A DNA stretch of 64,000 bases, from positions 17,449 through 81,448 of the forward strand of contig JQAY01000002.1 in NCBI GenBank assembly GCA_001436895.1, in the 5' to 3' direction. Source of the stretch: Weissella confusa (lineage in GTDB: Bacteria; Bacillota; Bacilli; Lactobacillales; Lactobacillaceae). Of the stretch, positions 15,374 to 25,702 are shown piece by piece. Position numbers and translations under genes: made by a program. The notes beneath the pieces were generated by a model. That model was given only the letters and a program-made list of their open reading frames with translations. It was not told the DNA's origin and did no database searches. Positions within the stretch are counted from its first letter, which is position 1, and every line of letters begins with the position of its first letter.

Positions 15374-17941
15374 TTAGTCATTGTTTTGGGCACGACGCTT
15401 CTTAATCAAAGCAATCAAACCTGCCAAACCAAGCAACGTCAACAAACCGCCAAGGGCCGTTGCCGTGTATGGCAAGATACCTCCAGCGTGCGTTGGCGTA
15501 TCATTGATTTGTGGCGTTTCGTTACGGTAGTTGGCAACCGTAATGTCGTCTGACGTTGCAGCACCGTTAATCTTACCCGATTGCGTGTTTGACAACGTGA
15601 AGTAGTGTGGTTCCGTCATCAACTTGTAGCCTGATGGCGCTTCACGCTCGATCAATTGGTAATCACCGCCGGCCAATCCACAGTATTGCAAGTATCCGTC
15701 AGGACCTGAATAGTGGGTCGTGGCATTGTCTTCACGAATCGTCCACAAGATGTCTCCCATCGGATCAGATGCGTTTGAGTGCATTGATGCCATTGGCTCA
15801 CCCGTCGTCATATCTTCGTGCATGAAGTATACCCAACGTGTCTTGCCGGCCTTCACATCATCACGCAGTTGTTGGACATCTTGTTCTGAGGCTGTACGCT
15901 TCATGTTAGGGAAACGCTCTGCTGTATACATTTCAGCAATGATTTCATCAATATTCGTTGACGTCACCTTAAGGCCCAAATCGAATCCGGCACAAGCCAA
16001 ACCATTCGTAATGTTACCGTTACTGTCAGTCTTCACATCACCATCTGTCTTGATGATTTCCCATCCAGCCGTGAATGTGTGTGTCTTATCGTCGTCTGAT
16101 CCACCGTCATACTTGGTGTTGTAATCCAAGTCAATCTTGTTGACCAAGTGATCCGCTTGCAACGCCGTGTTACCAGCTGAGTTAATCTTCCAGCTCAAGT
16201 TCCATGAACCGTCGTCAGCACCTTCTGCCAACAACTTTTCAATCAACGCACCCATTGCGTGGCGACCAGAAGCTGTCATATCCAACACAATTTCACCGTT
16301 TTCAACGGGCTTCGTCCAGTCAACCACACGGGCTGGGGTAGCTGAATCACCTTGTCCAACGAATGTGTACGTACTCTCGTGACCGAACAAATTGAATGAT
16401 GATGCATCAAAGCCTTCAGCCAAACTCGTGACCTTTGGTGCAGTTGCTGCATCGTAGGCAATTGTCTTGCCATTCAACGTTGAACCGTTTTGATCAGTCG
16501 TAAAGCCAAGTACCTTACCAGTCACACCTTCGTCAATCAATGACTTGTCAGTTGCGTGGTTCACTGGGTACAAGCCATTCACAACTTGTGACAATGGCAC
16601 TGACTTTGTCTCGCCGTTTTGCGTGTACGTCAATGCCAAATCCATTGACATCCAGTTCACTTGATATGGCATTTCATCAGTCAACGTGTAGTTCGTGTAA
16701 TCAGCGATGTTCTTGTTCAGCTCAGACGTGATGTCCCATGTGAACTTTTGTCCACGGGCGATACCTTCCTTGTCATCACCAGTACCCTTTTCATTGGCAC
16801 CGAACGTTTGGTTATCAACCGTAATCGCCTTGTCGACTTGCAACTCATCATAGTTGACCAACTTCGCAGCGTTTTCGCTATCTTGTTCAGCCGTTACAAC
16901 CGTTACTTGTGGATCCGTCAAATAGCCCTTAGGCGCCATCAATTCGGCGATGACGTATTGTTGTCCCTTTGAAATCGCGATACCGTCGTTTGCATCAAAG
17001 ACAACTTGTCCGTCTTTGTCAGTTGATTCAATTGTGAATTGGTCTGACGACAAGCCCAACGCAGCAGCGACCAATGAATCGGCCTTCGCTGGCGTCTTTT
17101 CAATATCCTTAATCAATTGTGGCAAGACTTCGTTCAACTTATCTTGTACTGAAGCTGGAGCAAGCAAAATTTGCGCACCGCCCAAAGCCTTCTTCGTTTC
17201 CGCATCAGTCTTCTTAATCGTCAAGGAAGCCGTCTTGTATTGCTTCGTGTAAACGTGCAATGGTGATTCAGTGTCATACCAGTAGTCAGTGTCTGATCCG
17301 TTAACCTTACCCATTGGCAAGTCCAAGAAGATTGGCAACGCTTCATCTGTACCAGTAGCATCAGAATCTTGTGTAATTACCCATTGTCCGTTTGGCAACG
17401 TCAACTTCGTTTCACCGTCACCATCAGTTGGACCACTAGTTTGCGTCTTCAACCCAGCATCCTTCACAGCAGCAACGAACTTATCACGGTCCACCACTTC
17501 AATTGTCTTGCCAGAAATATCTTGTGTTTTGGCATCATTAGTCGTTGCAGCAGTCTTAGGTGCTTCAATTACATTCAACAGCTTTGACCAGTCGATGCCC
17601 TTAATCTTTTCAGTTGCAATCTTAGGCTCACTGCCAGAGTTCGTGTATGTCACAACCCCATCTGGCAACTCATATGCCGTAAACGTTGCGCCAGTTGTCG
17701 TTTCCCAAGTTGTGTCGGGATCGGCATCTTGCAACGTCTTCAAATCCTTTTCTTCACCTGATCCCCACAACGTTGGTGCATCAGCAGGGTCACTATCACT
17801 AACGTCTGTAATAGCGTGAATCATAACGCTTGTGCTTGTTGGCGTATCATTGATGCCTGACGTTGCCAACGCATCCCCAGTCGTTAGCAAAATCGGTGCA
17901 ATCAACGTCCCCATTAATAGTAATGAACGATGCTTTTTCAT
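15374..17941 (-). CDS. SpaA-type isopeptide-forming pilin (pilin 3), LPYTA sorting signal
   Basis: 855 residues. Signal peptide (1-27, MKKHRSLLLMGTLIAPILL), several CnaB/SpaA-like beta-domains with E-box-like YQLIEREAPSGY near 780, and a C-terminal sorting signal LPYTA (823-827) with hydrophobic helix and KKRRAQNND tail. The place of the pilin-motif lysine is YTKQ (231-234), less like the YPKN consensus than in the two upstream paralogues, so it may be a tip or minor subunit. All three share a C-terminal block with the LQYCGLAGGDY pattern. Two terminators and a possible promoter separate it from pilin 2; the sortase follows within 70 bp. Confidence 0.85.
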   Translation of the reverse strand: MKKHRSLLLMGTLIAPILLTTGDALATSGINDTPTSTSVMIHAITDVSDSDPADAPTLWGSGEEKDLKTLQDADPDTTWETTTGATFTAYELPDGVVTYTNSGSEPKIATEKIKGIDWSKLLNVIEAPKTAATTNDAKTQDISGKTIEVVDRDKFVAAVKDAGLKTQTSGPTDGDGETKLTLPNGQWVITQDSDATGTDEALPIFLDLPMGKVNGSDTDYWYDTESPLHVYTKQYKTASLTIKKTDAETKKALGGAQILLAPASVQDKLNEVLPQLIKDIEKTPAKADSLVAAALGLSSDQFTIESTDKDGQVVFDANDGIAISKGQQYVIAELMAPKGYLTDPQVTVVTAEQDSENAAKLVNYDELQVDKAITVDNQTFGANEKGTGDDKEGIARGQKFTWDITSELNKNIADYTNYTLTDEMPYQVNWMSMDLALTYTQNGETKSVPLSQVVNGLYPVNHATDKSLIDEGVTGKVLGFTTDQNGSTLNGKTIAYDAATAPKVTSLAEGFDASSFNLFGHESTYTFVGQGDSATPARVVDWTKPVENGEIVLDMTASGRHAMGALIEKLLAEGADDGSWNLSWKINSAGNTALQADHLVNKIDLDYNTKYDGGSDDDKTHTFTAGWEIIKTDGDVKTDSNGNITNGLACAGFDLGLKVTSTNIDEIIAEMYTAERFPNMKRTASEQDVQQLRDDVKAGKTRWVYFMHEDMTTGEPMASMHSNASDPMGDILWTIREDNATTHYSGPDGYLQYCGLAGGDYQLIEREAPSGYKLMTEPHYFTLSNTQSGKINGAATSDDITVANYRNETPQINDTPTHAGGILPYTATALGGLLTLLGLAGLIALIKKRRAQNND

Positions 17942-18026
17942 CCGCGTATCTCCTCAAAAATCATATCCTTATTTTTAACCCCATACTTGACCACGTATGA
18001 GTTTTTCTTCACAGTAAAATTCTCAC

Positions 18027-18054
18027 AAAAAAAAACGGCGTTTCCGCCGTTTTT
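18027..18054 (-). terminator. Second terminator-like hairpin upstream of pilin 3
   Basis: AAAAACGGC/GCCGTTTTT stem with a long T-run on the minus strand. Together with the one at 18142 it fills most of the 355-bp gap 17942-18296; apart from the ribosome site of pilin 3 nothing else is evident there. Confidence 0.7.
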
Positions 18055-18141
18055 ATGTTTCACTTTTCTATTTAATTTGTGCCTGAATTTTGTTATTCGT
18101 GGGCATTTTGTGAAGAGTGGAATTTCAACACAATTAACCGA

Positions 18142-18181
18142 AAAACGGCAATCAAATCATTTCTGATTCGATTACCGTTTT
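18142..18181 (-). terminator. Terminator of pilin 2
   Basis: 18-bp stem (arms 18142-18159 and 18164-18181) with a TTTC-type loop, T-rich afterwards on the minus strand. Confidence 0.75.
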
Positions 18182-18296
18182 CATGTTTTTCAACATATCG
18201 TAAGAAAGATATCATCGCAAAGGCGGGATCAATCTCGTCTTTCTAATATGTCTTGTCACGTTTTCTGGAATGTATAACGTTATTCTAGCCTACAAA

Positions 18297-21200
18297 TTAA
18301 GCTTCGTTCTTCATATCCTTCTTACGCTTCAACAATGCAAGTCCCATTGCCAACAATCCAGCAATCACTGCGAACAACGTACCAAGTCCACCGACCAATG
18401 GGAAGATTGACTTCTCGTAGTTCTTAACTTGAACAACATCACCTTGCTTAGCGAGATTTACCAAGTTAAGCGTTGTATCAGTTCCTGTGATCTTATCATC
18501 TGACCAAGAATCGTTCAACAATTGGTAAACCTTGTTTCCACCTGCCGCGTTAAACGCTGTAGCAGTCGCAATCCATGCTGCAGACTTTTCAGTATCAGCG
18601 TTAGGCTTGCCAGTTGCATAAGGGTTATCATCCAAGTCAATCATTCCATCTGCACCCAGAGTAGTACCTGCCATAAGTGTTTCGTCTGCAATGAAGAACT
18701 TAATATCATCGACCTTGTCGTATCCTGAAGGAACATCAGTTTCTGACAACGTGTATGGACCTGATGCCAAACCACAGTATTGGAAGTAACCATTCTCATC
18801 AGTGTAGTGGGTCGTTGCCAATTCCTTATATGGCGTCCACAAAACGTCACCCATTTCACCCGTTTTCTTCATATCCGGAGCTGGTGCACTGTGTTCATCA
18901 AGGTGAGCAAAATAGACAGGCTCACCCGTTTTAACGTATTGAGCAGAATCGTTCATTACCTTAAGCAAAGCATCTGCAAGAGTCGCCTTGTCTGTGTCAG
19001 TTGGTGTAGCAATCGCGTCGTATGCCTTTAAGGCAGCAGTGAACGCCGCTTCAGCGGTAGAACCAGTCGCTCCTCCCAAGTACCAACCAGTACCCGTTCC
19101 AAGCTTCTTAGCTTCTGCAACGTATGCATTCAAAACATCTTCATCAGTAAAGTCTGTATTCAAAATCTTACTGTCCGCATTCAACAAACGATCTCCTTGA
19201 GTATCAGAACCCGTTACAATACGTGACAAGTCAAATCCTGCGTTCTCCAACTTTTGGTTGTCAGCATCAGTCTTAACGAATTCCCATCCAGCGTTGTATG
19301 TCTTTGAAGTATCATCATCCGCAGTTGGTGATCCGTAAACTGATTGGCTCGTCAAATCAACCTTGTTGTTAAGATCGCCAACAGTTGCTGCTGAGTTAGT
19401 TTGAGCATCCATAATCAAAGTCACTTGACCCTTTGATGCTGAAGCGGCAGTCAAAGCGTCTACAAATGCCTTTGCAACAGGGTTAGTTGAGAAGTCACCC
19501 GGGTCCGTCTTCGTATCCGTTCCACCTGCATTAGGTGTCAATGACAATGTAATCTCACCCTTAACTGAAGTTTCAGCATCCTTGTCAATACTCTTTCCGC
19601 CAGAAGTATCATATGATGAAGCGTGGCCTGAAATAGTCATGTAATTCTTCAACGGATCAGCACCTGTGTTGTACAAATCAGTTGTCTTATCCGTATCAGA
19701 GACAGCATATACCTCAACGTCGTAAGTTCCACCATTTGAACTAAATCCACCATCTACTGCTTGACTCTCGCCATTAATCGTCAAAACAACATTGTACAAA
19801 GGTGTGTAAGTAGAACCAATTGTTGTTCCAATTTGGAAACCAGTGATATCTACTTCAGGGTCAAACGTATCAACAATTTCAAACTTGTTGTATCCGTTCA
19901 ATTGAGCTGGACCTGATGCATTTGGTGCATGTACGTCAGAAGCCAAGTACTTGTTAAAGTCGGCCGCAACCTTATATTGGAAGTGTTCTCCACGTGATAC
20001 ACCAGTAACGTAATCGTTATCTTGGAACACGCCCAAATTGTAGGTGTTGTCCATCAAGTTTTGAACAGCAATTTTCTTATCTACTTCAGGAATTGGCAAG
20101 TTGCTAATCTTGTACTCACCATTTGCATAGTAAACCTTACCATCAGCATTAACGTCTTCTTCATCTTCCTTGTAAGGCGTAGTTTCGACTTGTTGAACAA
20201 CGTCAATCTCATCTACATTCTCATTAGTTCCGATGCTTGTTTCCATTACATAGTAGACTTCGTTTGGCTTTACGCTAAACTTAGCCACACCCAACTCTGA
20301 ACCATTCTTACCATCGCCAGTAGTTTGTTCATCTACAACGCTTAGTCCATAACGAGCGCTCTCTACCAAAGCAGTAACTTCAGCAGTTCCCAATTCAACA
20401 ATTGTTTGAGCACCTTCCGTTGTTTGTGGATCTGCCACATCAACGGATGTCACCTTTTTATTCGCATCATAAGTTACTACAAACTTTAAATTACTTGCAA
20501 TATCCTCACGCAACTTAGCAATACCAGCTGCTCCAGTTGATGAGTCTTGAAGAAGCAAGAAATCAACCCCTGCCAACTTTTGACCATCAATGTCAGACTT
20601 AACAACCTTCAATGATCCTTGCAACAAGTAATCCTTAGGGTACAAGTTAACTGCAGGTTCTCCTACCTTATCACCCGTATATGCCGCATTAGTTCCAAAC
20701 CACGCTGAACCATCAGACTTCATCATTGGCAAATTCAATACCATTGGTGTTGCTCGCGTTAGCTTGCTGTCATCACCTGCCGGATCAGTCGTTTCAAAAA
20801 TAATCCATTCATTGTTTGACAGGTCTTGGAACGTAGCATCACCAGATGCATTCGTATCCGCAGTCTGCTTGGCCGGAGTAGTTCCTTGGCCATCAACGGA
20901 ATCCAAATAAGTAATAAGCTCAGCAACCTTATCCGCGTCATCATCTAGAACAAACGTGTAGTTACTCTTGCCTGAATCACCAGCTCCATCTGTGTTCAAC
21001 GGCGCTCCCGTTTCACCAGCAGCAGGAACAAGTTCTGCCGTCAACATGCCAGACCACTTCTCAGAAGCCAACGCTGCGTATGCAAACGGAGTGACACCAT
21101 CAGCTCCAGTAGCAGCAGTTTCACGTTGTTCCGCTTCAGTCAACGCTTCAACATCCTCCGCGCTCATCCCCATCGGTCCTTCAAGATAGGCGATAACATC

Positions 21201-21584
21201 TGCAATCGGAATAATGTAATCCGTTGAAATTTCAGGCTTGTCCTTTTCGTCATCTTGGGTGCTGTAACCCTTAATTACATCACCTGGCAAGGCATAAGCC
21301 GTAAACGTATATCCAGTTTGCGCTTTTTGCCAACCATTTGCTGTAGAAAACGCGCTTGCACCTCCAGGAGCGTCACCACTCTCAATCGCCTCACCATTTC
21401 CCCAGTAGTAATTGTTACCCTTATCTTGTGTGTTCAAGTACTTGTGAACAACAACGTCAGTAGCCGTCGATGACGTCCCCTTGTCGTTGATCGGTGCAGC
21501 CAGTACGTCCCCCAAAGGTCCAGCCCCAAAAGCAATAGGTGCAACGATTGTTGAAATCAACAAAGCATTCTTCCATTTAGCCAT
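18297..21584 (-). CDS. SpaA-type pilin (pilin 2), YPKD motif, FPLVG sorting signal
   Basis: 1095 residues, the largest of the three pilins. The signal peptide (MAKWKNALLISTIVAPIAFG) is almost that of pilin 1. Pilin motif NLYPKDY (315-318 YPKD) supplies the lysine for polymerisation. CnaB-type repeats carry SLKVVKSDIDGQKLAGVDF, and an E-box-like YTLSETDVPSGY lies near 1000. The sorting signal is FPLVGG (1061-1066) before the hydrophobic helix and KRKKDMKNEA, an unusual form with Phe at position 1 and Val in place of Thr. Probably the backbone or a co-backbone subunit. AAGGAG precedes the ATG; terminators lie on both sides. Confidence 0.85.
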   Translation of the reverse strand: MAKWKNALLISTIVAPIAFGAGPLGDVLAAPINDKGTSSTATDVVVHKYLNTQDKGNNYYWGNGEAIESGDAPGGASAFSTANGWQKAQTGYTFTAYALPGDVIKGYSTQDDEKDKPEISTDYIIPIADVIAYLEGPMGMSAEDVEALTEAEQRETAATGADGVTPFAYAALASEKWSGMLTAELVPAAGETGAPLNTDGAGDSGKSNYTFVLDDDADKVAELITYLDSVDGQGTTPAKQTADTNASGDATFQDLSNNEWIIFETTDPAGDDSKLTRATPMVLNLPMMKSDGSAWFGTNAAYTGDKVGEPAVNLYPKDYLLQGSLKVVKSDIDGQKLAGVDFLLLQDSSTGAAGIAKLREDIASNLKFVVTYDANKKVTSVDVADPQTTEGAQTIVELGTAEVTALVESARYGLSVVDEQTTGDGKNGSELGVAKFSVKPNEVYYVMETSIGTNENVDEIDVVQQVETTPYKEDEEDVNADGKVYYANGEYKISNLPIPEVDKKIAVQNLMDNTYNLGVFQDNDYVTGVSRGEHFQYKVAADFNKYLASDVHAPNASGPAQLNGYNKFEIVDTFDPEVDITGFQIGTTIGSTYTPLYNVVLTINGESQAVDGGFSSNGGTYDVEVYAVSDTDKTTDLYNTGADPLKNYMTISGHASSYDTSGGKSIDKDAETSVKGEITLSLTPNAGGTDTKTDPGDFSTNPVAKAFVDALTAASASKGQVTLIMDAQTNSAATVGDLNNKVDLTSQSVYGSPTADDDTSKTYNAGWEFVKTDADNQKLENAGFDLSRIVTGSDTQGDRLLNADSKILNTDFTDEDVLNAYVAEAKKLGTGTGWYLGGATGSTAEAAFTAALKAYDAIATPTDTDKATLADALLKVMNDSAQYVKTGEPVYFAHLDEHSAPAPDMKKTGEMGDVLWTPYKELATTHYTDENGYFQYCGLASGPYTLSETDVPSGYDKVDDIKFFIADETLMAGTTLGADGMIDLDDNPYATGKPNADTEKSAAWIATATAFNAAGGNKVYQLLNDSWSDDKITGTDTTLNLVNLAKQGDVVQVKNYEKSIFPLVGGLGTLFAVIAGLLAMGLALLKRKKDMKNEA

Positions 21585-21664
21585 ATAGCATATCTCCTTA
21601 AAAATACAATCTACCCACTCGTGGCTCGATTTGTTTGTTTTTTCTGTACTCTATAATTCTGCCG

Positions 21665-21706
21665 AAAAAAAATACCTAAACTGCTATATGCACGTTTAGG
21701 TATTTT
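21665..21706 (-). terminator. Terminator of pilin 1
   Basis: Perfect 13-bp stem AAAATACCTAAAC/GTTTAGGTATTTT, long T-run on the minus strand. Its stem and loop (CTGCtataTGCAC) resemble the one at 24822-24861. Confidence 0.8.
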
Positions 21707-21783
21707 ACATCTTGTGTGTTTTATTACAGGTTTATTACGGCCGTTTTTGAATAAACTCTGAAATTGTGGATTTTTTTAGCGCC

Positions 21784-24750
21784 TTAGTTTTCGCGCATAT
21801 CTGTCTTACGCTTGATGTATGAGGCGATCATTGCAATTGCTCCGATGAACAACAAGCTCAACGCTCCAACACCACCAACAACTGGCAAAACTGACTTCTT
21901 GTAGTTTTTAATTGAAGCCCAGTTTTCACCTTCACCGCTCACTTTACCAGTGATTTGGTTATCTGATCCCATTTGTTCATTGTCACCAGCTGATGTTACA
22001 AGCGGATACTCCTCAAGATTCTTTCCGGCACCACTTACATAGTATGAATCTGGTCCACCGATCGTGAACTTCAAATCATCCATCTGCTTGTAGCCCTTAG
22101 GTGTGATTTCTTCGTGCAAGACGTATTGACCATCAGCAACACCACAGTATTGGAAGTAACCACGATCAACACCAGACAAGTGAGTAGTTGCCCAACGCTT
22201 ATCCGTTACCCAGTAAATGTCACCCATTTCCATATGTGAATCCATGGCATCGACGATTGGTTGCTTGTTGCGATCAGTGCCATCTTCTCCCTTGGCATCC
22301 AAGTGGATGAACCAAACAAACGTTTCTTTTTTGGCTGCTACTTCTTTACGCAATTCTTCCGCTTGATCGTCAAGATACTCCGTTACTTGATCAATCTTAG
22401 ATTGGTCACTACCCGTAAATCCAATCTTGTCCGCCATATGCAATTTAGTTGCATTAGAGACAACATTCCCATTGTTTACGTTACCAATCAGTTGAGAAAT
22501 AACGTTTTCAAGGTTCTGTTCCGTTACCAAACGTCCCAAATCAAATCCGGCACCACTAACAGGATTTCCCTTTGAATCAGTCTTTTGGAATTCCCAACCG
22601 ACTGCATTAGTTTGTGCTTGGTCGTACGTAGAACCAGATACATATCCGTTATCGTACTTAAACGTCACGAAGTTGTTAATCATCTTCTTTTGCGGTGTCT
22701 CACCTTCTGTGATTCCTTCGTTTGTTTGTCCAACATTGGCTTGAGCGGCTGAATTAGTTTGCGCGTTCATCTTGAAGACCATACTTGATGAGACACCCTT
22801 TTCAGTAAGACTTGTGAAGTTCGCAAGCTTTGCGTAACTCTCCAAGAATTCCTTACTGAAGTCGATGTTCATTTCACCGTTCAACAACTTCTTATCTGCT
22901 TCCGTAGCACTAAACTGAACAGCTTGGTTCTTTTCATCAAATGAGTATTGTCCGTTGAACCCGTACATGTGAATCAAATGTGCCGCAATGTAGTTTGTTT
23001 GTTCTGACAATGAGTTTCTGTAGGCAGTGTCATCTTCACCCGCTTTGGGCTTTTCAACAAATGATCCATCGTACCCAAATGCCTTAGCCGCTTCTGGACT
23101 ATAGAACTTAAATGAAACACCCATTTCACGAGTATTCTTTGAATTATATTTCGTTGAAACTTGGTGCATCCCATCAGTAGTTGAGTGATCAGGCGAGTCT
23201 CCATCCGGGTCCACGGCTTGAATCAAAGGCACCAACCCTTGATTATTCGCCCCGATAGTTGTGAAACCACCGTATCCAAATCGCCCATATAGCGTCCAAC
23301 TATTGATGTTCACTTGATACGGAATGTTATCCGTGATACCAAACTTTGAATAAGTAGCTAAGTCAGCATTCGTCTCAAGGTCAATCGTATAGTTGAAGGC
23401 CTTTCCACGTGACACCTCGAATTCCGTGTCATTATCTTGGAAATCGTAGTCTTGATACGCCGCGGCGTTAGAATTGTGGTAAACAGGGTTCTTATCACCA
23501 TCTTCTTGCTTAACAGTCAGGTCCTCTACTGCTGCCGGCATCAAAACATTGATATCCTTATCCAAGTCTGGTGTGTCATAGTTCTTCAGCTTATATTCAC
23601 CGCCACGGTGATGAACAGTATCGTCAGACGGAGTGACACCAATCGTTGTGTCCGGAGTTTCATCACTTGCCGCATTCAAAGTTGCTTTTTGCAAGAAACC
23701 GTTTGGTAGGTAACCTGCTGGAGCGGCAACTTCAAGTACATAGTACGTTTGACCTGGCACCAAGTCGTTAAAGACAACGCCTTTATCAGCATCTTCAATA
23801 ACATCATACTGAAGTGAACCCTCAACAGCATATTTCTTAAGTGTGTTTTCAATATCCGCTAGCTCGCCTGATAGCAAATCATCTGCCAACAACGCATCAA
23901 GCTCTTCTTTATTTGCATCAGTCAATTGCATAATTGCAATAGTTGCACCTTCAACCGCCTTGTTCGTTTCGCCATCTACCTTAACAACACGCAAGTTTCC
24001 AGTATCCGTGTAATTCTTAGGATACAAGTGCAATGGTGTTTGTGTTCCAAACCAATCTTGCTTACCATCCTTCGTGTCAGCGTTCAACATAGGCAAAGAT
24101 AGTACCATTGGTGTTGCAAACGTCTCAATGACATCACTTTCTGTACCCTTCGTGATATCTTCCAAGATGATCCAGTTACCATTCTTCAAATTTGTTGAAG
24201 TTTTACCGTCATCCTTAGTTGGAGCAAACTTTTCCTTGTCGTCATCTGAAAGACCCGTATCCAAGGCCTTACGCAAGTCAACTGCATTAAATGCTGTTGT
24301 CCCTGTGAATTCAATTGCATACTCACTCTTTGTATCTTGATTAATCACGACGCCCTTGATTTGGTCAATTGCTTCCGCTCCTTTAACGACATTCAGAATT
24401 TTTTTCCAAGTTATGCCATCTGGTGCTCCCGGCACTTGTGCATTAGAAATTTCAGGAGCGCCATCCTTACCGATGGAAATCACTTTACCCATGTTAAAAG
24501 CAGTAAATGAAACACCTGGTTCCCAACTCCAACCAGATCCAGGCATGTTAGTGTCTTCGTTTCCATCACCCCAGTACAAGTTTTCAGCGTTATTACCTGA
24601 ATCCTCAGCACCCTTTGTATCGCGCTTATGCAAAACAACCGTTGTTCCTTCAGTACCTGGTCGATCTGCTTGCGCAAAGGCGTCACCCACACCAAACGCA
24701 ATCGGCGCCACGATCATACTAATTAAAGCAATATTTTTCCACTTCGCCAT
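21784..24750 (-). CDS. SpaA-type backbone pilin candidate (pilin 1), YPKN motif, LPVVG sorting signal
   Basis: 988 residues. Signal peptide MAKWKNIALISMIVAPIAFG, N-terminal TTVVLHKRDTKG typical of major pilins, canonical pilin motif HLYPKNY (YPKN 243-246) right before a CnaB domain (NLRVVKVDGETNKAVEGATI), and E-box-like YVLHEEITPKGY near 890. Sorting signal LPVVGG (955-960) plus hydrophobic helix and KRKTDMREN. The best pilin motif of the three makes it the likeliest polymer backbone. First pilin in transcription order; a terminator upstream (24822-24861) and downstream (21665-21706) suggest it is largely transcribed alone. Confidence 0.87.
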   Translation of the reverse strand: MAKWKNIALISMIVAPIAFGVGDAFAQADRPGTEGTTVVLHKRDTKGAEDSGNNAENLYWGDGNEDTNMPGSGWSWEPGVSFTAFNMGKVISIGKDGAPEISNAQVPGAPDGITWKKILNVVKGAEAIDQIKGVVINQDTKSEYAIEFTGTTAFNAVDLRKALDTGLSDDDKEKFAPTKDDGKTSTNLKNGNWIILEDITKGTESDVIETFATPMVLSLPMLNADTKDGKQDWFGTQTPLHLYPKNYTDTGNLRVVKVDGETNKAVEGATIAIMQLTDANKEELDALLADDLLSGELADIENTLKKYAVEGSLQYDVIEDADKGVVFNDLVPGQTYYVLEVAAPAGYLPNGFLQKATLNAASDETPDTTIGVTPSDDTVHHRGGEYKLKNYDTPDLDKDINVLMPAAVEDLTVKQEDGDKNPVYHNSNAAAYQDYDFQDNDTEFEVSRGKAFNYTIDLETNADLATYSKFGITDNIPYQVNINSWTLYGRFGYGGFTTIGANNQGLVPLIQAVDPDGDSPDHSTTDGMHQVSTKYNSKNTREMGVSFKFYSPEAAKAFGYDGSFVEKPKAGEDDTAYRNSLSEQTNYIAAHLIHMYGFNGQYSFDEKNQAVQFSATEADKKLLNGEMNIDFSKEFLESYAKLANFTSLTEKGVSSSMVFKMNAQTNSAAQANVGQTNEGITEGETPQKKMINNFVTFKYDNGYVSGSTYDQAQTNAVGWEFQKTDSKGNPVSGAGFDLGRLVTEQNLENVISQLIGNVNNGNVVSNATKLHMADKIGFTGSDQSKIDQVTEYLDDQAEELRKEVAAKKETFVWFIHLDAKGEDGTDRNKQPIVDAMDSHMEMGDIYWVTDKRWATTHLSGVDRGYFQYCGVADGQYVLHEEITPKGYKQMDDLKFTIGGPDSYYVSGAGKNLEEYPLVTSAGDNEQMGSDNQITGKVSGEGENWASIKNYKKSVLPVVGGVGALSLLFIGAIAMIASYIKRKTDMREN

Positions 24751-24821
24751 ATCGCTATCTCCTTAAGCATTTATATCATTTAATAATTTCGATATTCTCT
24801 TACGTCTATCAGTTTCGCAAA

Positions 24822-24861
24822 AAAAAACACCCAAACTGCAATGTGCACGTTTGAGTATTTT
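24822..24861 (-). terminator. Terminator of the DUF4811-like gene, upstream of pilin 1
   Basis: Stem AACACCCAAAC/GTTTGAGTATT with G.U pairs, followed by nine T on the minus strand. Sequence similar to the terminator at 21665-21706. Confidence 0.75.
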
Positions 24862-24939
24862 TGAGTTTGTATGTTTAATTCTTGTCGCTTAACTGTTGTT
24901 TTTGACGTTTCTGTCGCAACTGTTAAATAATTGTGCCTT

Positions 24940-25656
24940 TTATTGCCAACTTTGAATTTTTTCGTTCAAAGCCTTTTCGAGATTAGCTTGGCGATCAGCC
25001 GTCACCTTGTTGACGATGTCGCTTTGCAACTTTTGTTGGGCGTCCTTATCCTTCATAAAGTTCTCGTCATCCTTGGCACGATCTGCGAATTGCTTTTTAA
25101 CTTGGTTAGCAACTTCATCGGTAATGCCGTTGTTGCTATCCTTCACCATCTTTTGCAATTCCTTGACTTGCGCTGACGTTAGCACGTCCCAATCCTTTGG
25201 CACCGTTAGCACGTATTGTGTCTTACCAGTCTTCAACTTTGTTTCACCGAACAACATGAAGCGGCTAAACAATGACTTGGCTTGATACGTCGTGACAATC
25301 GTTTCCAATTGGGCCGTCTCACCAGTCTTCACCGTCGTCTCCGCATTTTGCGTCAACGTTTGGTATGACTTATTGCCAACCTTGTAGGTATAACGGTTTT
25401 CACCATTGCTACCCTTTTCAGTCGTAATAAACTTGAAGTCCAACAAGGTTGCTGCTGGCTTAATCTTTTGTGTCTTATCTAATGGCACCTTCGTCAACAA
25501 GAAGTTTGAAAGGTGGGCCGTATACAACCCCGCTGCCATGGCGATTGCCAAAACAGTTCCACTAATCAGTGGCATCCATCGCACCGTGTGTTGTTGCACC
25601 GAACGCAAAATGCCAACGACTACAATAACGATTCCTAATACCAACAACAAAATCAT
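24940..25656 (-). CDS. Membrane protein, DUF4811-like
   Basis: 238 residues: two N-terminal transmembrane helices (MILLLVLGIVIVVVGIL and LISGTVLAIAMAAGLY), then a beta-rich extracytoplasmic domain (about 60-160) and a charged C-terminal helix rich in K and D. Size and layout fit DUF4811 proteins of lactobacilli; that match is from memory and its function is unknown. It precedes the pilin genes on the same strand, separated from pilin 1 by a terminator, so a pilus role is possible but not shown. Confidence 0.55.
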   Translation of the reverse strand: MILLLVLGIVIVVVGILRSVQQHTVRWMPLISGTVLAIAMAAGLYTAHLSNFLLTKVPLDKTQKIKPAATLLDFKFITTEKGSNGENRYTYKVGNKSYQTLTQNAETTVKTGETAQLETIVTTYQAKSLFSRFMLFGETKLKTGKTQYVLTVPKDWDVLTSAQVKELQKMVKDSNNGITDEVANQVKKQFADRAKDDENFMKDKDAQQKLQSDIVNKVTADRQANLEKALNEKIQSWQ

Positions 25657-25702
25657 GCTATCTTCCTCCGGCTCTTAATATAACTAGTATATCAAAGTCG
25701 GC

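Noticed and set aside
14439..24766. Many plus-strand ORFs of 60-176 residues opposite the pilin and sortase genes
   Set aside because: Shadows of the long minus-strand genes; no start signals and composition follows codon positions of the real genes.
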